Shown here: positions 8,508 to 17,600 of the stretch, piece by piece
How the letters are laid out: each line of letters starts with the position of its first letter
How positions within the stretch are numbered: the first letter of the stretch is position 1
Position numbers and translations under genes: made by a program
Assembly (NCBI GenBank): GCA_028284445.1
Contig: JANQRS010000051.1
Location: 141,513-205,512 of the forward strand
Direction: 5' to 3'
DNA length: 64,000 nucleotides
DNA from: Calditrichia bacterium
Lineage (GTDB): Bacteria; Calditrichota; Calditrichia; RBG-13-44-9; J075
The notes under the pieces: generated by a model
Seen by the model: only the letters and a program-made list of their open reading frames with translations
What the model was told of the DNA's origin: nothing
The model's database searches: none

Positions 8508-10697
8508 ATGGGCCCAACACTTAGACGGATCTGGCGCTATGTTACAGGTCCTTCCCCACATATTGCCGATCCGCAGCAACAACGCAGAGCACAGGTGCTC
8601 TCAGCCTTGTTGCTGATTATTACGCCGGCAGCGGCATTCAGTGCAGCAACAGGCGTTGGCCCACAACCGATAGAAGATCATTCATTATGGTTTCTGGCCG
8701 CCGTACTCTTGGGCTGCTACCTGCTAAGCCGCAGCCGGCACTTTAAAACCGCCGTCATTATAGCCCTGACTTCCATTTCCATCGAAGTCTATGTCATCGT
8801 CGTAAAGATCTATGCACAATCACCATGGCACTTTGCATATACCTGCTCCTTTTCCCTGTTTGCCATAACCCTTGCCTCCCTGTTTCTATCAATCAGGGCC
8901 ACGATTGTGGTCAGCATCAGTCACATTTTTATCGTCCTGGGTTCACCCTTTATTCTTCCGGAAATATCGATCGAAGCGGCATTCAACGCCCTGCTACTGC
9001 TCGTTCCGGTATCATTACTGACGGTCATATCAGCGCGCTTAAGGAATCTTGATCTGGACTATATAAGTAAACAGACTGAAAACCTGAGCCACAGCGAGCA
9101 ACGCTTCAAGAACCTGCTGAAGGCAACCTCCGAAGGAATTGTCATATTTAAGGACAAAGTAATTATTGATGCAAATCCAGCTTTTGCGAAAATGTTCGGC
9201 TATCATGATCAGGATGTAATTGGCTGTTCTCTGGACAAGTTCATATTCGAAATAACTGACAACGCTTTCGAAGACCGAATAGACTCTACCAGTGATGTGC
9301 ATAAGGACATCAAGACGCTGACCGGTATTAAATCCACAGCTGCACATTTCCCGCTCGAGGTCAAGGCATGTCGTAAACAGACTTACCGGGAAGAAGAGGT
9401 AAGGATGTTGACATTGTCAGATATTACCCTTCAGGAACAAGCCAAGCAGGCGTTAATTCGGGCAAAAGATGCTGCCGAAGCAGCCACTCGCTCCAAGAGT
9501 GAGTTTTTGGCAAATATGAGCCATGAGATTCGCACGCCGCTAAACGGTATCATCGGGATGGCTGAATTATTGAGCGAGAGCGACCTGAATAAGGAACAGT
9601 GTGAGCAGGTTAGTACTATTTCCAGCAGCGGAAACAGCTTGTTGGAAATCATTAATGTCATTCTCGATTTTTCCAAAATTGAAGCCGGCCGGATGGATAT
9701 GGAGTATCGCTTTTTCGATATTGTTTCCTGCCTGAAGCCGGCAATTGACGTTGTTGGCTTACGAATCAACCCGGAACTCGTACATTTTTCGGTCGTCAAT
9801 AATCGCCCCGATATCAGGCAAATTTACTGTGATGAAATACGCTTAAGGCAGGTGTTGACGAACCTGCTGACAAATGCCGCAAAGTTTACACATCAAGGCA
9901 ACATCACTTTGGAAATAGAATATGAAGAGATGCCGCGCAATGCTCCCGGGCTTTCTGTTCCAAAAACGGAATGGCCCTGGGATGAGCCACCGCGAGATTT
10001 TAAAGTCAAGTTCTCAATAAGTGATACCGGTATTGGCATTAAGGAAGCAGACAAAGCCCAACTCTTCAAGTCTTTTAGTCAATTGGACGCCTCAACGAAC
10101 CGAAAATATGGCGGAACCGGGCTGGGACTCGCGATCAGTCACAAATTGGTTGATAAAATGGGCGGTCAATTAACAGTTAAGAGCGAATATGGAGTAGGAT
10201 CCGTTTTTCAGTTCACCCTTGTCACCTGCGCGATGTTGGGGGAAGCCGGCTCTCATACCTCCCCACCTAAAGCACCACAAAAAATTCCGGAATCTACAGT
10301 AAGTGAAGAACTGCCAGCAACGCTTTCTATTCTCCTTGCCGAAGACAATCGTGTCAACCAACGGGTCGCGACCAGCGTTCTGAAACGCCTGGGATACCAG
10401 GCGGAAATCGTTGACAATGGCACCAAAGTACTGGAGGAATTGGAGCGCCGAAGCTATGACTTAATACTGATGGATATTCACATGCCGGAAATGGATGGTG
10501 TCGAAGCTACCCAGGCAATACGACAGGAAGAAGGGCGCTATGGAAAACCTTATATTATTGCCCTGACCGCCAACGCCCTGATCGGTGACAGGGAACGTTT
10601 TCTCGATGCCGGCATGGATGACTATGTGAGTAAGCCATTCAAAATCAAGGACCTGAAAACAGCTTTGCAAAAATACAGCAAGTCTACAAATTTGTAA
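8508..10697 (+). CDS. Hybrid sensor histidine kinase with PAS domain and C-terminal receiver
   Basis: A 729-residue membrane sensor. About six hydrophobic helices occupy residues 25-180. A PAS domain follows (about 195-310: RFKNLLKATSEGIVIFKD, ANPAFAKMFGY). The HisKA box is EFLANMSHEIRTPLNG with phospho-acceptor H339. The ATPase domain has the N-box (LTNLLTNAAKFTH), G1 (ISDTGIG) and G2 (GTGLGLA). The receiver carries D656 in LILMDIHMPEMDG, preceded by LLAEDN and followed by the lysine of VSKPF. Phosphate would pass from H339 to D656 and then to an external phosphotransfer protein, which is not encoded nearby. The gene is divergent from the minus-strand pathway at 8430 with only 77 bp between the starts, so the kinase may sense the same conditions; that link is inference. 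Confidence 0.93.
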   Translation: MGPTLRRIWRYVTGPSPHIADPQQQRRAQVLSALLLIITPAAAFSAATGVGPQPIEDHSLWFLAAVLLGCYLLSRSRHFKTAVIIALTSISIEVYVIVVKIYAQSPWHFAYTCSFSLFAITLASLFLSIRATIVVSISHIFIVLGSPFILPEISIEAAFNALLLLVPVSLLTVISARLRNLDLDYISKQTENLSHSEQRFKNLLKATSEGIVIFKDKVIIDANPAFAKMFGYHDQDVIGCSLDKFIFEITDNAFEDRIDSTSDVHKDIKTLTGIKSTAAHFPLEVKACRKQTYREEEVRMLTLSDITLQEQAKQALIRAKDAAEAATRSKSEFLANMSHEIRTPLNGIIGMAELLSESDLNKEQCEQVSTISSSGNSLLEIINVILDFSKIEAGRMDMEYRFFDIVSCLKPAIDVVGLRINPELVHFSVVNNRPDIRQIYCDEIRLRQVLTNLLTNAAKFTHQGNITLEIEYEEMPRNAPGLSVPKTEWPWDEPPRDFKVKFSISDTGIGIKEADKAQLFKSFSQLDASTNRKYGGTGLGLAISHKLVDKMGGQLTVKSEYGVGSVFQFTLVTCAMLGEAGSHTSPPKAPQKIPESTVSEELPATLSILLAEDNRVNQRVATSVLKRLGYQAEIVDNGTKVLEELERRSYDLILMDIHMPEMDGVEATQAIRQEEGRYGKPYIIALTANALIGDRERFLDAGMDDYVSKPFKIKDLKTALQKYSKSTNL

Positions 10698-10760
10698 ATC
10701 GGCAATTCTGTAAATCCGACAAGGCCTTGAATGGTTAAAACGTTTTACCGCCAACCAATT

Positions 10761-10853
10761 TTTCATTCTTCAATTTTCAATTTTCATTCTTCAATTTTCA
10801 TTCTTCATTCTTCATTCTTCAATTTTCATTCTTCATTCTTCATTCTTCAATTT
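10761..10853. repeat. Tandem TTCATTC/TTCAATTTTC word array overlapping the plsC stop
   Basis: About 93 bp made only of the words TTCATTC and TTCAATTTTC in irregular order, with no other sequence. Its right end provides the TGA stop codon (10847-10849) of the minus-strand acyltransferase gene. Shorter stretches of the same words occur at 18345-18365 and 18455-18480. Confidence 0.85.
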
Positions 10854-11473
10854 ATTCCCCCTGCCAATTCGCACATCGCCGCATTCAAATTATCCATGAA
10901 CTCGTTCCGCGTACATTCAAAGTATTGAGGCGTTCCCACAAACACATCGCAAAAGAATGGTACCAGAAGTGCTTCGCCGGCCGGCAAGGCTTTTCCCAGG
11001 CCATGCATGAAGACTGGAATAATCGGCACGTGCGGATGGCGTTCTGCCAGATGGCTGATGCCTTTTTTGAATTCGGATAGCGCTTCCGGTTCACCACGAG
11101 TGCCTTCCGGAAAGAAAATCACAATTTCGTCATTTTCCAATGCTGCTGATACAGCCTCGAAGCGATCACCGGCATCCACATTTTTCCGCCGTTCAAAGGG
11201 AATAATTCGCACAATTTCTGATGCAAACCAGCGGATCCAGCGATTGGCAAAAAAGTAATCTATCGCCGCAACCGGTCTGATTTTCCCAAGCAGGTTATTT
11301 GGAAAGAGCGTCATCAACACCATGGTGTCGAGGTGACTGTTGTGATTGGCTACTACCACTGCCGGACCTTTGGTCGGCAGTAGATCTCGACGTCGAACAT
11401 TTAATCCCAAGACAATTAGCACAAGCGGACGTATAAGCAGGTTGAAAAACAACCAGCGTAGTAAGGTATTCAT
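10847..11473 (-). CDS. 1-acyl-sn-glycerol-3-phosphate acyltransferase family protein (PlsC-like)
   Basis: A 208-residue protein with an N-terminal hydrophobic helix (about 6-24) and the acyltransferase signature in order: NHNSHLD (H44, D49, the NHx4D catalytic pair) and PEGTRGE (E123-R126, phosphate binding). The family transfers an acyl chain to lysophosphatidate on the cytoplasmic face of the inner membrane. It lies downstream of the phosphatidate cytidylyltransferase-like and CDP-alcohol transferase-like genes, separated by a 115-bp spacer with an inverted repeat. The three would cover acylation, activation with CTP and headgroup transfer. The last residues (GGIN) run into a tandem array that supplies the stop codon, so the native C terminus may have been altered. 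Confidence 0.9.
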   Translation of the reverse strand: MNTLLRWLFFNLLIRPLVLIVLGLNVRRRDLLPTKGPAVVVANHNSHLDTMVLMTLFPNNLLGKIRPVAAIDYFFANRWIRWFASEIVRIIPFERRKNVDAGDRFEAVSAALENDEIVIFFPEGTRGEPEALSEFKKGISHLAERHPHVPIIPVFMHGLGKALPAGEALLVPFFCDVFVGTPQYFECTRNEFMDNLNAAMCELAGGIN

Positions 11474-11522
11474 TTTCTTTCACTTTCTTATCTGTCAAGT
11501 AACCGATTCAAAAGAAATTTTT

Positions 11523-11576
11523 GACAGGATTGACAGGATCAATGGGATTTGGCATTTTCATCCTGTTAATCCTGTC
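11523..11576. repeat. Imperfect inverted repeat of GACAGGATT words
   Basis: GACAGGATTGACAGGAT (11523-11539) pairs with ATCCTGTTAATCCTGTC (11560-11576), with one mismatch and a 20-nt loop. It lies between the cytidylyltransferase stop and the acyltransferase start. Each arm is itself two copies of an 8-9 bp word. It may act as an intra-operon hairpin. Confidence 0.8.
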
Positions 11577-11588
11577 AGAAGAGTCTTT

Positions 11589-12521
11589 TTAGTAATAGAA
11601 ATACAGCATGAAATGCAAGAAGACCGGCGCCGTATACATCAGGCTGTCTACGCGGTCAAGAACCCCGCCATGCCCTGGAATCAACGCACCGGAATCCTTG
11701 ATGCCCAAATCGCGCTTGACAGCGGACATCACTACATCGCCGATAAACCCGCAAAGACCAATCAACAGGCCGGCGAAAAGCGACATCTGCCAGCTCATCG
11801 GCGTGAGGAAGGGCCCAACCGCACAGGAAAGCAACGTGGTCGTTGCAACGCCACCGATCATTCCCGCCCAGGTTTTGCCGGGGCTGACCTTGGGAATGAT
11901 TTTGCGTTTTCCGAGTGTTTTACCCCACAGGAATTGAGCGACATCATTCAGCTGGGTTGTCATGACAAGGAAAAGCACCAGTGCCGGGCCGCCGCCATTA
12001 GGATTGCCGTCGCTGCCAAGGACCAGCAAGTAGGCATAGTGCCCAAGGCAGAAAACCATCATCATCAATCCCCATTGAATGGTGCCGATGGATTTCAGGA
12101 AACCGTCGGTATCGCCAATCAGCACCATGCGCAACGGCAGAAAGAGAAACATGTAGACCGGCACAAAAATGATAAACATGTTATACCATTCGTACCAAAC
12201 CAGCGAGTACTGCAGCGGAATGGCCAGATAGGCCCAGAACAGCACGCGGCGATCCGCACGACGCGTTTCGATGATGGAGAAATATTCTTTCAGCGCCAGA
12301 AAGCTGATCAGTCCAAAAAAGACAATTGCAATTTTTTGAGTCGAGAGCAGGGCCAGGAAAAACAGTCCTGCCAGAATCCACCAGCTTTTTATTCGCTGTG
12401 AAACTTCGTTAAAGTTGCGCGTTGGAAAGCGCCATTTTAAAATGCCATTTGTGGCTGTCGACAAAACCAGGAATCCGATAATACCGGACATGCTATAAAT
12501 CAGGTTCGGATGAATATTCAT
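11589..12521 (-). CDS. ynbB: Phosphatidate cytidylyltransferase-like membrane protein (YnbB/CdsA family)
   Basis: A 310-residue polytopic protein with about eight hydrophobic helices. The CdsA signature is near the C terminus: KVSPGKTWAG (about 210), then GFIGDVVMSAVKRDLGIKDSG and PGHGGVLDRVDSL. These hold the acidic residues that bind Mg2+ and CTP. The reaction is phosphatidic acid plus CTP to CDP-diacylglycerol. Its ATG overlaps the stop of the CDP-alcohol transferase-like gene by 4 bp. The pairing with that gene reproduces the ynbA-ynbB pair of E. coli, so this is more likely the accessory YnbB-type enzyme than the housekeeping CdsA. The symbol rests on neighbour and motif similarity, not on an alignment. 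Confidence 0.85.
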   Translation of the reverse strand: MNIHPNLIYSMSGIIGFLVLSTATNGILKWRFPTRNFNEVSQRIKSWWILAGLFFLALLSTQKIAIVFFGLISFLALKEYFSIIETRRADRRVLFWAYLAIPLQYSLVWYEWYNMFIIFVPVYMFLFLPLRMVLIGDTDGFLKSIGTIQWGLMMMVFCLGHYAYLLVLGSDGNPNGGGPALVLFLVMTTQLNDVAQFLWGKTLGKRKIIPKVSPGKTWAGMIGGVATTTLLSCAVGPFLTPMSWQMSLFAGLLIGLCGFIGDVVMSAVKRDLGIKDSGALIPGHGGVLDRVDSLMYTAPVFLHFMLYFYY

Positions 12522-13135
12522 GAGTTAGTCTCCAAGGTTTCTTTGAGCGCTGCATTCGATCGATTAATGACGGTGAGCAGCCCAAGTACGGAAGCAAATA
12601 CCAATAAGCCATTCACCCAATATTCGGGATGAACGCCCAGGCCGACGAGCAAACCAACAATGCCAATCAGGGCAGCGCGATCGCTCTTGCCCATCGGTCC
12701 CTGATAGGCCCGTGAGGCACCTATCTGAACAGCTACAATCCCGGCAAATTCAGTCAGCATGGCAATGAATGTAAAAATCACCACGACGGCTGGATAAAAT
12801 CCGAAAAAAAATGCCAGTGGTAAATAGATTGCCGTATCGGAAATAACATCACCTAGCTCATTGAGAATTGCGCCGAGTTTGCTTTTCATATTATGTTCAC
12901 GAGCGATCATTCCATCGACTGCATTCAGCGCCATGCGCACCAGCAAAATGCCCGGCAGAAGCAATAATGCCGCGGGGTGTGACTGAAACTGCCACAGAGC
13001 AATGCCGGTCGCAATACTCAGTAACATCGCAAAGAGCGTCACCTGGTTGGCGGAAATACCGGCCTTTACCAGTCGCTTAACCAAAGGACGTAACAGTCCC
13101 TGGAATGCCGGTTTGAGTTGATAAACACTTGCCAT
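12518..13135 (-). CDS. ynbA: CDP-alcohol phosphatidyltransferase-like protein of the YnbA type
   Basis: A 205-residue integral membrane protein with about six helices. The family motif D-x2-DG-x2-AR-x8-G-x3-D-x3-D appears as NAVDGMIAR ... LGAILNELGD: D74, G75, A78, R79, G88 and D96 are kept, but the first and third aspartates are asparagine (N71, N92). The surrounding text (RMALNAVDGM, LNELGDVISD, GPMGKSDRA) resembles my recollection of E. coli YnbA, which carries the same changes. In canonical enzymes these aspartates bind the metals, so the chemistry may differ. SD-like AAGGGG precedes the ATG. It is the first gene of the three-gene phospholipid unit. Confidence 0.82.
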   Translation of the reverse strand: MASVYQLKPAFQGLLRPLVKRLVKAGISANQVTLFAMLLSIATGIALWQFQSHPAALLLLPGILLVRMALNAVDGMIAREHNMKSKLGAILNELGDVISDTAIYLPLAFFFGFYPAVVVIFTFIAMLTEFAGIVAVQIGASRAYQGPMGKSDRAALIGIVGLLVGLGVHPEYWVNGLLVFASVLGLLTVINRSNAALKETLETNS

Positions 13136-13323
13136 GTCTGCCCCTTCTTGACAATTATTAATACATAGATGAATCTACACAGGCAGATATAACAAATGCG
13201 ATGCCAAAGGCGCAAATGCACCCACAAGTCATTTAAAAACAAATTTTTACGAACGAACCTAATTTGCAAGCTAGTAGTCTGAGGGTTATGTTATTGTAGA
13301 CGCTGTCGAAAAAACAATACGTT

Positions 13324-13467
13324 GAAGCATTGAAGCATTGAAGCATTGAAGCATTGAAGCATTGAAGCATTGAAGCATTGAAGCATTGAAGCATTGAAGC
13401 ATTGAAGCATTGAAGCGTTGAAGCGTTGAAGCGTTGAAGCGTTGAAGCGTTGAAGCGTTGAAGCATT
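13324..13467. repeat. 8-bp tandem array: GAAGCATT x11, GAAGCGTT x6, GAAGCATT x1
   Basis: Eighteen perfect 8-bp units without interruption. The first 11 are GAAGCATT, the next six GAAGCGTT, the last GAAGCATT again. The block arrangement points to local spread of a point variant by slippage or unequal exchange. Because the unit is 8 bp, all three frames cycle every 24 bp, which produces the octapeptide repeats seen in translation. Smaller copies are at 24801, 24991, 30266, 30558 and 63131. Confidence 0.95.
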
Positions 13468-13505
13468 GAAAGGTAGTGGCAATCAATAGAATGACAAATG
13501 ACGAA

Positions 13506-13583
13506 TATCTTCTTTTCACATTGAGAATCCGCTTGCGGGATGATTTAGGACAGCCCCGGGTTGGTTTTTCTACCCGGGGAAAG
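13506..13583 (+). repeat. Interspersed repeat C, copy 1 (two-hairpin element)
   Basis: Contains CCGCTTGCGGGA followed by GATTTAGGACAG and then CCCCGGGT ... ACCCGGGG around a T-rich loop. Copies with about 90% identity lie at 18378-18452 (minus) and 30325-30402 (plus). Each copy has the same two hairpins in the same order. Confidence 0.85.
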
Positions 13584-13618
13584 ATGGGAAATGAAGATTG
13601 AAAAAGCAGTTGGCAGCG

Positions 13619-13662
13619 CACATCCCCCTGTGTCCCCCTTCGAAGGGATTCAGGGGGATGTG
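13619..13662. repeat. CCCCCT-type palindrome, subfamily B, copy 1
   Basis: Outer arms CACATCCCCCTG and CAGGGGGATGTG enclose an inner palindrome centred on TTCGAA. Subfamily B copies also lie at 20037-20082 and 48237-48288. Confidence 0.88.
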
Positions 13663-13673
13663 GCTTATTTCCA

Positions 13674-13707
13674 CAAAAAAAGCCGGCAACTCCATGGAAT
13701 TGCCGGC
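13674..13707 (-). terminator. Rho-independent terminator of the cytochrome locus
   Basis: On the minus strand the stem GCCGGCAA / TTGCCGGC (13682-13707) is followed at once by seven T residues (complement of 13675-13681). It lies 65 bp past the stop of the 234-residue secreted protein, the last gene of the minus-strand cytochrome locus. Confidence 0.8.
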
Positions 13708-13730
13708 GGATCTATGTAATAGCCATCGTT

Positions 13731-13762
13731 GCCAGGCAAATGCGAGCAGTCATTTGCCTGGC
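13731..13762. other. Perfect 12-bp stem hairpin
   Basis: GCCAGGCAAATG and CATTTGCCTGGC flank an 8-nt loop. It sits between the stop codon at 13772 and the terminator and may protect the 3' end of the transcript or assist termination. Confidence 0.7.
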
Positions 13763-13771
13763 GGCGATGAT

Positions 13772-14476
13772 TTAGTTGGTGCCGCTCATTTCCGACTCCA
13801 ATCGCAAAACCATATTGTCGATCATGGTCTCTGCAGATTTTTCAATACCGATATAGTTTACATAGACCCCAACATAACCTTCTTTCAGCTTATCAGCGAC
13901 CATATTTTCGCCGGGCAGTTTTTGATCATCCCAGTATACGGTCACTTTTCCCTTATGGACACGAACGGCGATTTTATGCCAGCCGCTCTCGGCAGGAATG
14001 CCGCCGGGCAGGTCTTCTGCTGTCCACTTATTGAGATACGCAGGATAGTTCTGCGATTCGCGACCAACATATGCCAAACTTAGCTTTGGCGCGCTTCCGC
14101 CAAAATCAACTGCAATGCGATAAAATCCCTGCTCTTCCGGATTCACCAGGAATGCCAAGCCGGATATCGGACCGCGTTCGCCTTTGGTTACCGGGCAATA
14201 CATCATCGCTTCATAATAAAAATCACTGACTTTCTCTTTAGCAACATAACTCAGTGACGCAAAGCGTCCCTGGTTGGTTAAGAGGCCAATGCCCTTCTTG
14301 CCGTCCGGGCCTTCTTTTTCGGCAACAGTTTCAACGCGTTCGGGATTAAAAGAAGGATAAAAGGACCACTTTAGTTCAGATTTGTTTTCAGCAAAGCTTT
14401 CTTCAAAGACCGTTTCCTGGGCAAAGAGCCCGGCTCCGGTGATCAACATGATGCCTACGAACATCCAGTTTTTCAT
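13772..14476 (-). CDS. Secreted protein with concanavalin/laminin-G-like fold
   Basis: A 234-residue protein with a clean signal peptide (MKNWMFVGIMLITGAGLFAQ, cleavage after about residue 20). The mature part looks like a lectin/LamG or DUF1080-type beta sandwich: early FEESFAENKSELKWSF, then GFYRIAVDFGG and WHKIAVRVHKGKVTVYWDDQKLP, and the closing GYVGVYVNYIG ... IDNMVL. Proteins of this type often bind sugars or act as accessory domains. It is the last gene of the multiheme cytochrome locus, separated from the decahaem gene by a spacer with three hairpins, and is followed by a terminator. It contains no CxxCH. Its role in electron transfer, if any, is unknown. Confidence 0.75.
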   Translation of the reverse strand: MKNWMFVGIMLITGAGLFAQETVFEESFAENKSELKWSFYPSFNPERVETVAEKEGPDGKKGIGLLTNQGRFASLSYVAKEKVSDFYYEAMMYCPVTKGERGPISGLAFLVNPEEQGFYRIAVDFGGSAPKLSLAYVGRESQNYPAYLNKWTAEDLPGGIPAESGWHKIAVRVHKGKVTVYWDDQKLPGENMVADKLKEGYVGVYVNYIGIEKSAETMIDNMVLRLESEMSGTN

Positions 14477-14514
14477 TGCAAAAATCCTTTCTTCGACATT
14501 TGAATTGCTGGTTA

Positions 14515-14614
14515 CGCGGCTACGCCGCGATCAGGTTTTACGACCGCATGGCATCCCTCTAAAGGATGCCATCCGGTCAAATTTGCTCTCCGTGCGCGAC
14601 TAAGCCGCGCACGG
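14515..14614. other. Three consecutive hairpins in the decahaem/LamG spacer
   Basis: Hairpin 1 (14515-14529) is CGCGGC-TAC-GCCGCG. Hairpin 2 (14542-14578) pairs GACCGCATGGCATCC with GGATGCCATCCGGTC apart from a mismatch. Hairpin 3 (14590-14614) pairs CCGTGCGCG with CGCGCACGG. They fill the 148-bp gap between the stop at 14625 and the start at 14476 on the minus strand. They could attenuate or stabilise the transcript so that the two genes are expressed at different levels. Confidence 0.75.
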
Positions 14615-14624
14615 GACTCATTCA

Positions 14625-17600
14625 TTATTTATTACTCGCCTGCGTGGTTTGCGGCGACGGATCATCGCTGACTTTAAAGACCTCACCATTGCGATGGGTC
14701 AGATTCTCGATCTGCTCACCGGTCAATGGACGTGATCCAAGACGGCCACCCACACTAATCTGGTTACCGCTTTCGTCGATCGCCCGGTCACGACGCATGC
14801 CGTCGGAAATGGCATAGGCCGGTCCATTGGTTTTATAGGTAGCGATCAACCTTGGACTTGGCTTCGGCGAAAAGCCGAGGTGCCCGTCGGTGTCCGGCGG
14901 ACCAAGTAGCTTGAGAACTTTGAGACCGTTCTTACCGTCTGCAACAAAAGCAAAGTTGCTTGCATTCACTGCACCGGTGGTCATGGAATACACATCGTTC
15001 ATTTCACCATTAGCATTGTATTTCGTCAACAAACGCGGCTTGTCGGCAATTTCGATATCAACAATGGCGATACCTTCGCGGCCGGCCGATACGTAGAGAT
15101 ACGTCCGCATCGGATAGACGTCACGGGCATCAGGGAAGACAATTGTCGCATCTTCCACCAGCTTCGGTGCTGCAGGCGCGGTGATATCAATAACCTTGAG
15201 TCCTTCGCGATCCGTGATAAAGGCATAGCGGAACTGAATTGCCAGTGAACGACCGCCATTAATGCCTTCGTCTATGCTGGTTACCCAACGAGGCGCCAGC
15301 GGATCCTTAACGTCGACAACGTGGAATCCGTTGTTTTCAGTCATGATGTAGACATAGTTGCCAGCGATGCGAATTTTCACAGCACCGGTTAGCTTGCCAC
15401 CGGGATTGTAGGTCGCCGCACGCTTCAGCTTGTTGTTCTGCGGATCGTGATCATGGAAGGTGTGAACGTTGACAATAATCAGCCCTTCTTCACGGTCCGA
15501 GACATACGCATAGCGGAAGATATCTTCAACCGGCTCTTCCTGGTTTTCCGGCGGCTGTTCGCGATCACCATTCATCGGAACGGTTGTCGGCAAGGCCACA
15601 CAGGTTGCATCTTTGGTATCAACACCACTATTCTCACCGAAGCGGCTATTGACGGCCTCAACGATGCGCTGCGCCTTCGCCTTGTTATGAACATTCGCAC
15701 GATCGTAGACCTTCAACCCGCCAGGGCCATCGGCTACGAAAACGTATTCACCGCGAGTAGCAATACTACGGGCATTCTTGGAGTCAGCACCGTAGGCGGT
15801 TTTCAACTTGCGCTTGTTGTCCAGATGGTCTTTGTATTCATCCGGATGAAGGATGTTGTGGAAGTTCGAGCCAATTACCGGCTGCGGCTCCCAACCATCA
15901 GTTACTTTGACGGCCTGGAATCCTTTTTTGCCGGTTGCGATATAGGCATACTCACCAACAAAATTCACGTAGTTGGTGCCGAAGCCATAAGTAGCCGCCA
16001 ACCAGGCATTGTTGTCATTCTTCTCGGAGATATGACAATCAGTACAGGTCTTGGTTTCACGTGTCCGCACCGTATGCGGAATGTTCGGCGATACCGCAAA
16101 CCCGGAGTGACCACTTGCAGCAATCGTCGGCTGCTGATGTACCACGGCGTTCCGGCCACGATCGCGAACGGTTACCGTCACCGCTGATGCAGAGCGAATC
16201 GGTGAATACTTGTTGCCTTTGGTCGTGGCGTTGGTACCAATCATGTATGCGTCGCTGCGCAATACCTGCGGATTGTAATGCACTTCCGCACGGGTATCGC
16301 CGCCATCATAATGAAGGCCCTTCCACTTGCGATTTACTTCTGCAGAGAGGTGGCAACCGTAACACTGGGTGTTCCAGGAACTATGGCAGGTATAACATTC
16401 CATTTTGTCCGGGCTGTGAGCGAGCATGCTCAGGTCTTCCGGCTCATGCCCCCAGGTGTAACCGTCTTTCTGCATGGTGTGGGCACGAACTGCCTTAGCG
16501 TTGTAGTCATCAGCAGTCACGTCCGCTTCGCCATACAGCTGCGGAATTTCCCACTGAAGGTCCTTGTCCATCTTCGAGCGTTGGATCAGCTTACCTTTGA
16601 CCACCTCAAACTGGCGCTTCCCAAAAGAAGTACGCGGGCCAGAAAGTCGATCCAGCAAATTGTTGTCGCCGGTAGCGGCCACACCGGTGGTTACCAGCGT
16701 CGCGCGAGCTTTGGCGTCACCATGACAATCCTGGCAGCGAATCTCAACGGCGTCACTCATCGCACCCCAGATATTACCATCACCGTGAATATCCTGCTGG
16801 GTATGACAATCGATACAGTGCATACCCTTCTCAAAGTGGATATCCTTCAGGTGAACCGCTTTTTCGAATTTCTTGGGATCATCATGCGATACGATCTTTC
16901 CTTCGGCATCCAGCAGATTCCCCTTACGGTCCATGCTGTAGACCTTCCGATAGTTCCAGGAATGACCATGGGCATCTTCCAGTTGGATTTCATCATAAAT
17001 CTTATTGCCTTTGGTCAGGAGCTTGCGACGCTCTTCGCTCACGTATTTATCGCGAGACGCACCTTTGCCAAAGATCTTGGCGGCGTCGGATTCCTGATCC
17101 CACCACATCGAGCCGATGTAATTTCCCAATGCACCATTCCCCTGGTGATGGTGGCAGGTCATACACTGCGACACCGGGACCCGGGTGGTCATTTTATGAG
17201 CAATCGGATGCCCAGGCTCATTATGAGGAATATTCTGATCGGCAGATCCGGAATGGCCGTCTTCACCGCCATTGGCGTAGAATTCGGCAATTTCCGGCCC
17301 GCTGATATTGGGATCGCGATCATTTGCGTAAGACACGTGGCAAGAGGTACAGCCGCTGCTGCGATAATCGCCACCGGTCTGATTTGTGCCCATAAACCAC
17401 AGGGTCGGGTCATTCAGGCGAGTTTTGTTCAACACAATACCGCCACCGGCAACATGAAAATCTGTTCCCGGTCCACGTGCCCCGGCATCGTTGTTGCCAC
17501 GCTCCAGAACGCGAAAGGCGTCCGTTGCAGGAATCGATGCAAAATCCGGAAAGGGCATCAAGCTCGGCAAGCGGGTATCTTTCCCTTTAATCGACGGCTT

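Larger units (their letters stand above)
13136..13771. other. Repeat-rich spacer between phospholipid genes and the cytochrome locus
   Basis: No gene. In order it holds a GAAGCATT/GAAGCGTT array (13324-13467), interspersed repeat C copy 1 (13506-13583), a CCCCCT palindrome (13619-13662), a terminator (13674-13707) and a second perfect hairpin (13731-13762). The frames crossing the array encode only FNASMLQC-type repeats and are not genes. Confidence 0.85.

Noticed and set aside
13233..13621. Frames encoding FNASMLQC octapeptide repeats
   Set aside because: They only translate the 8-bp GAAGCATT array; all frames are open because the unit has few stops in that phase.
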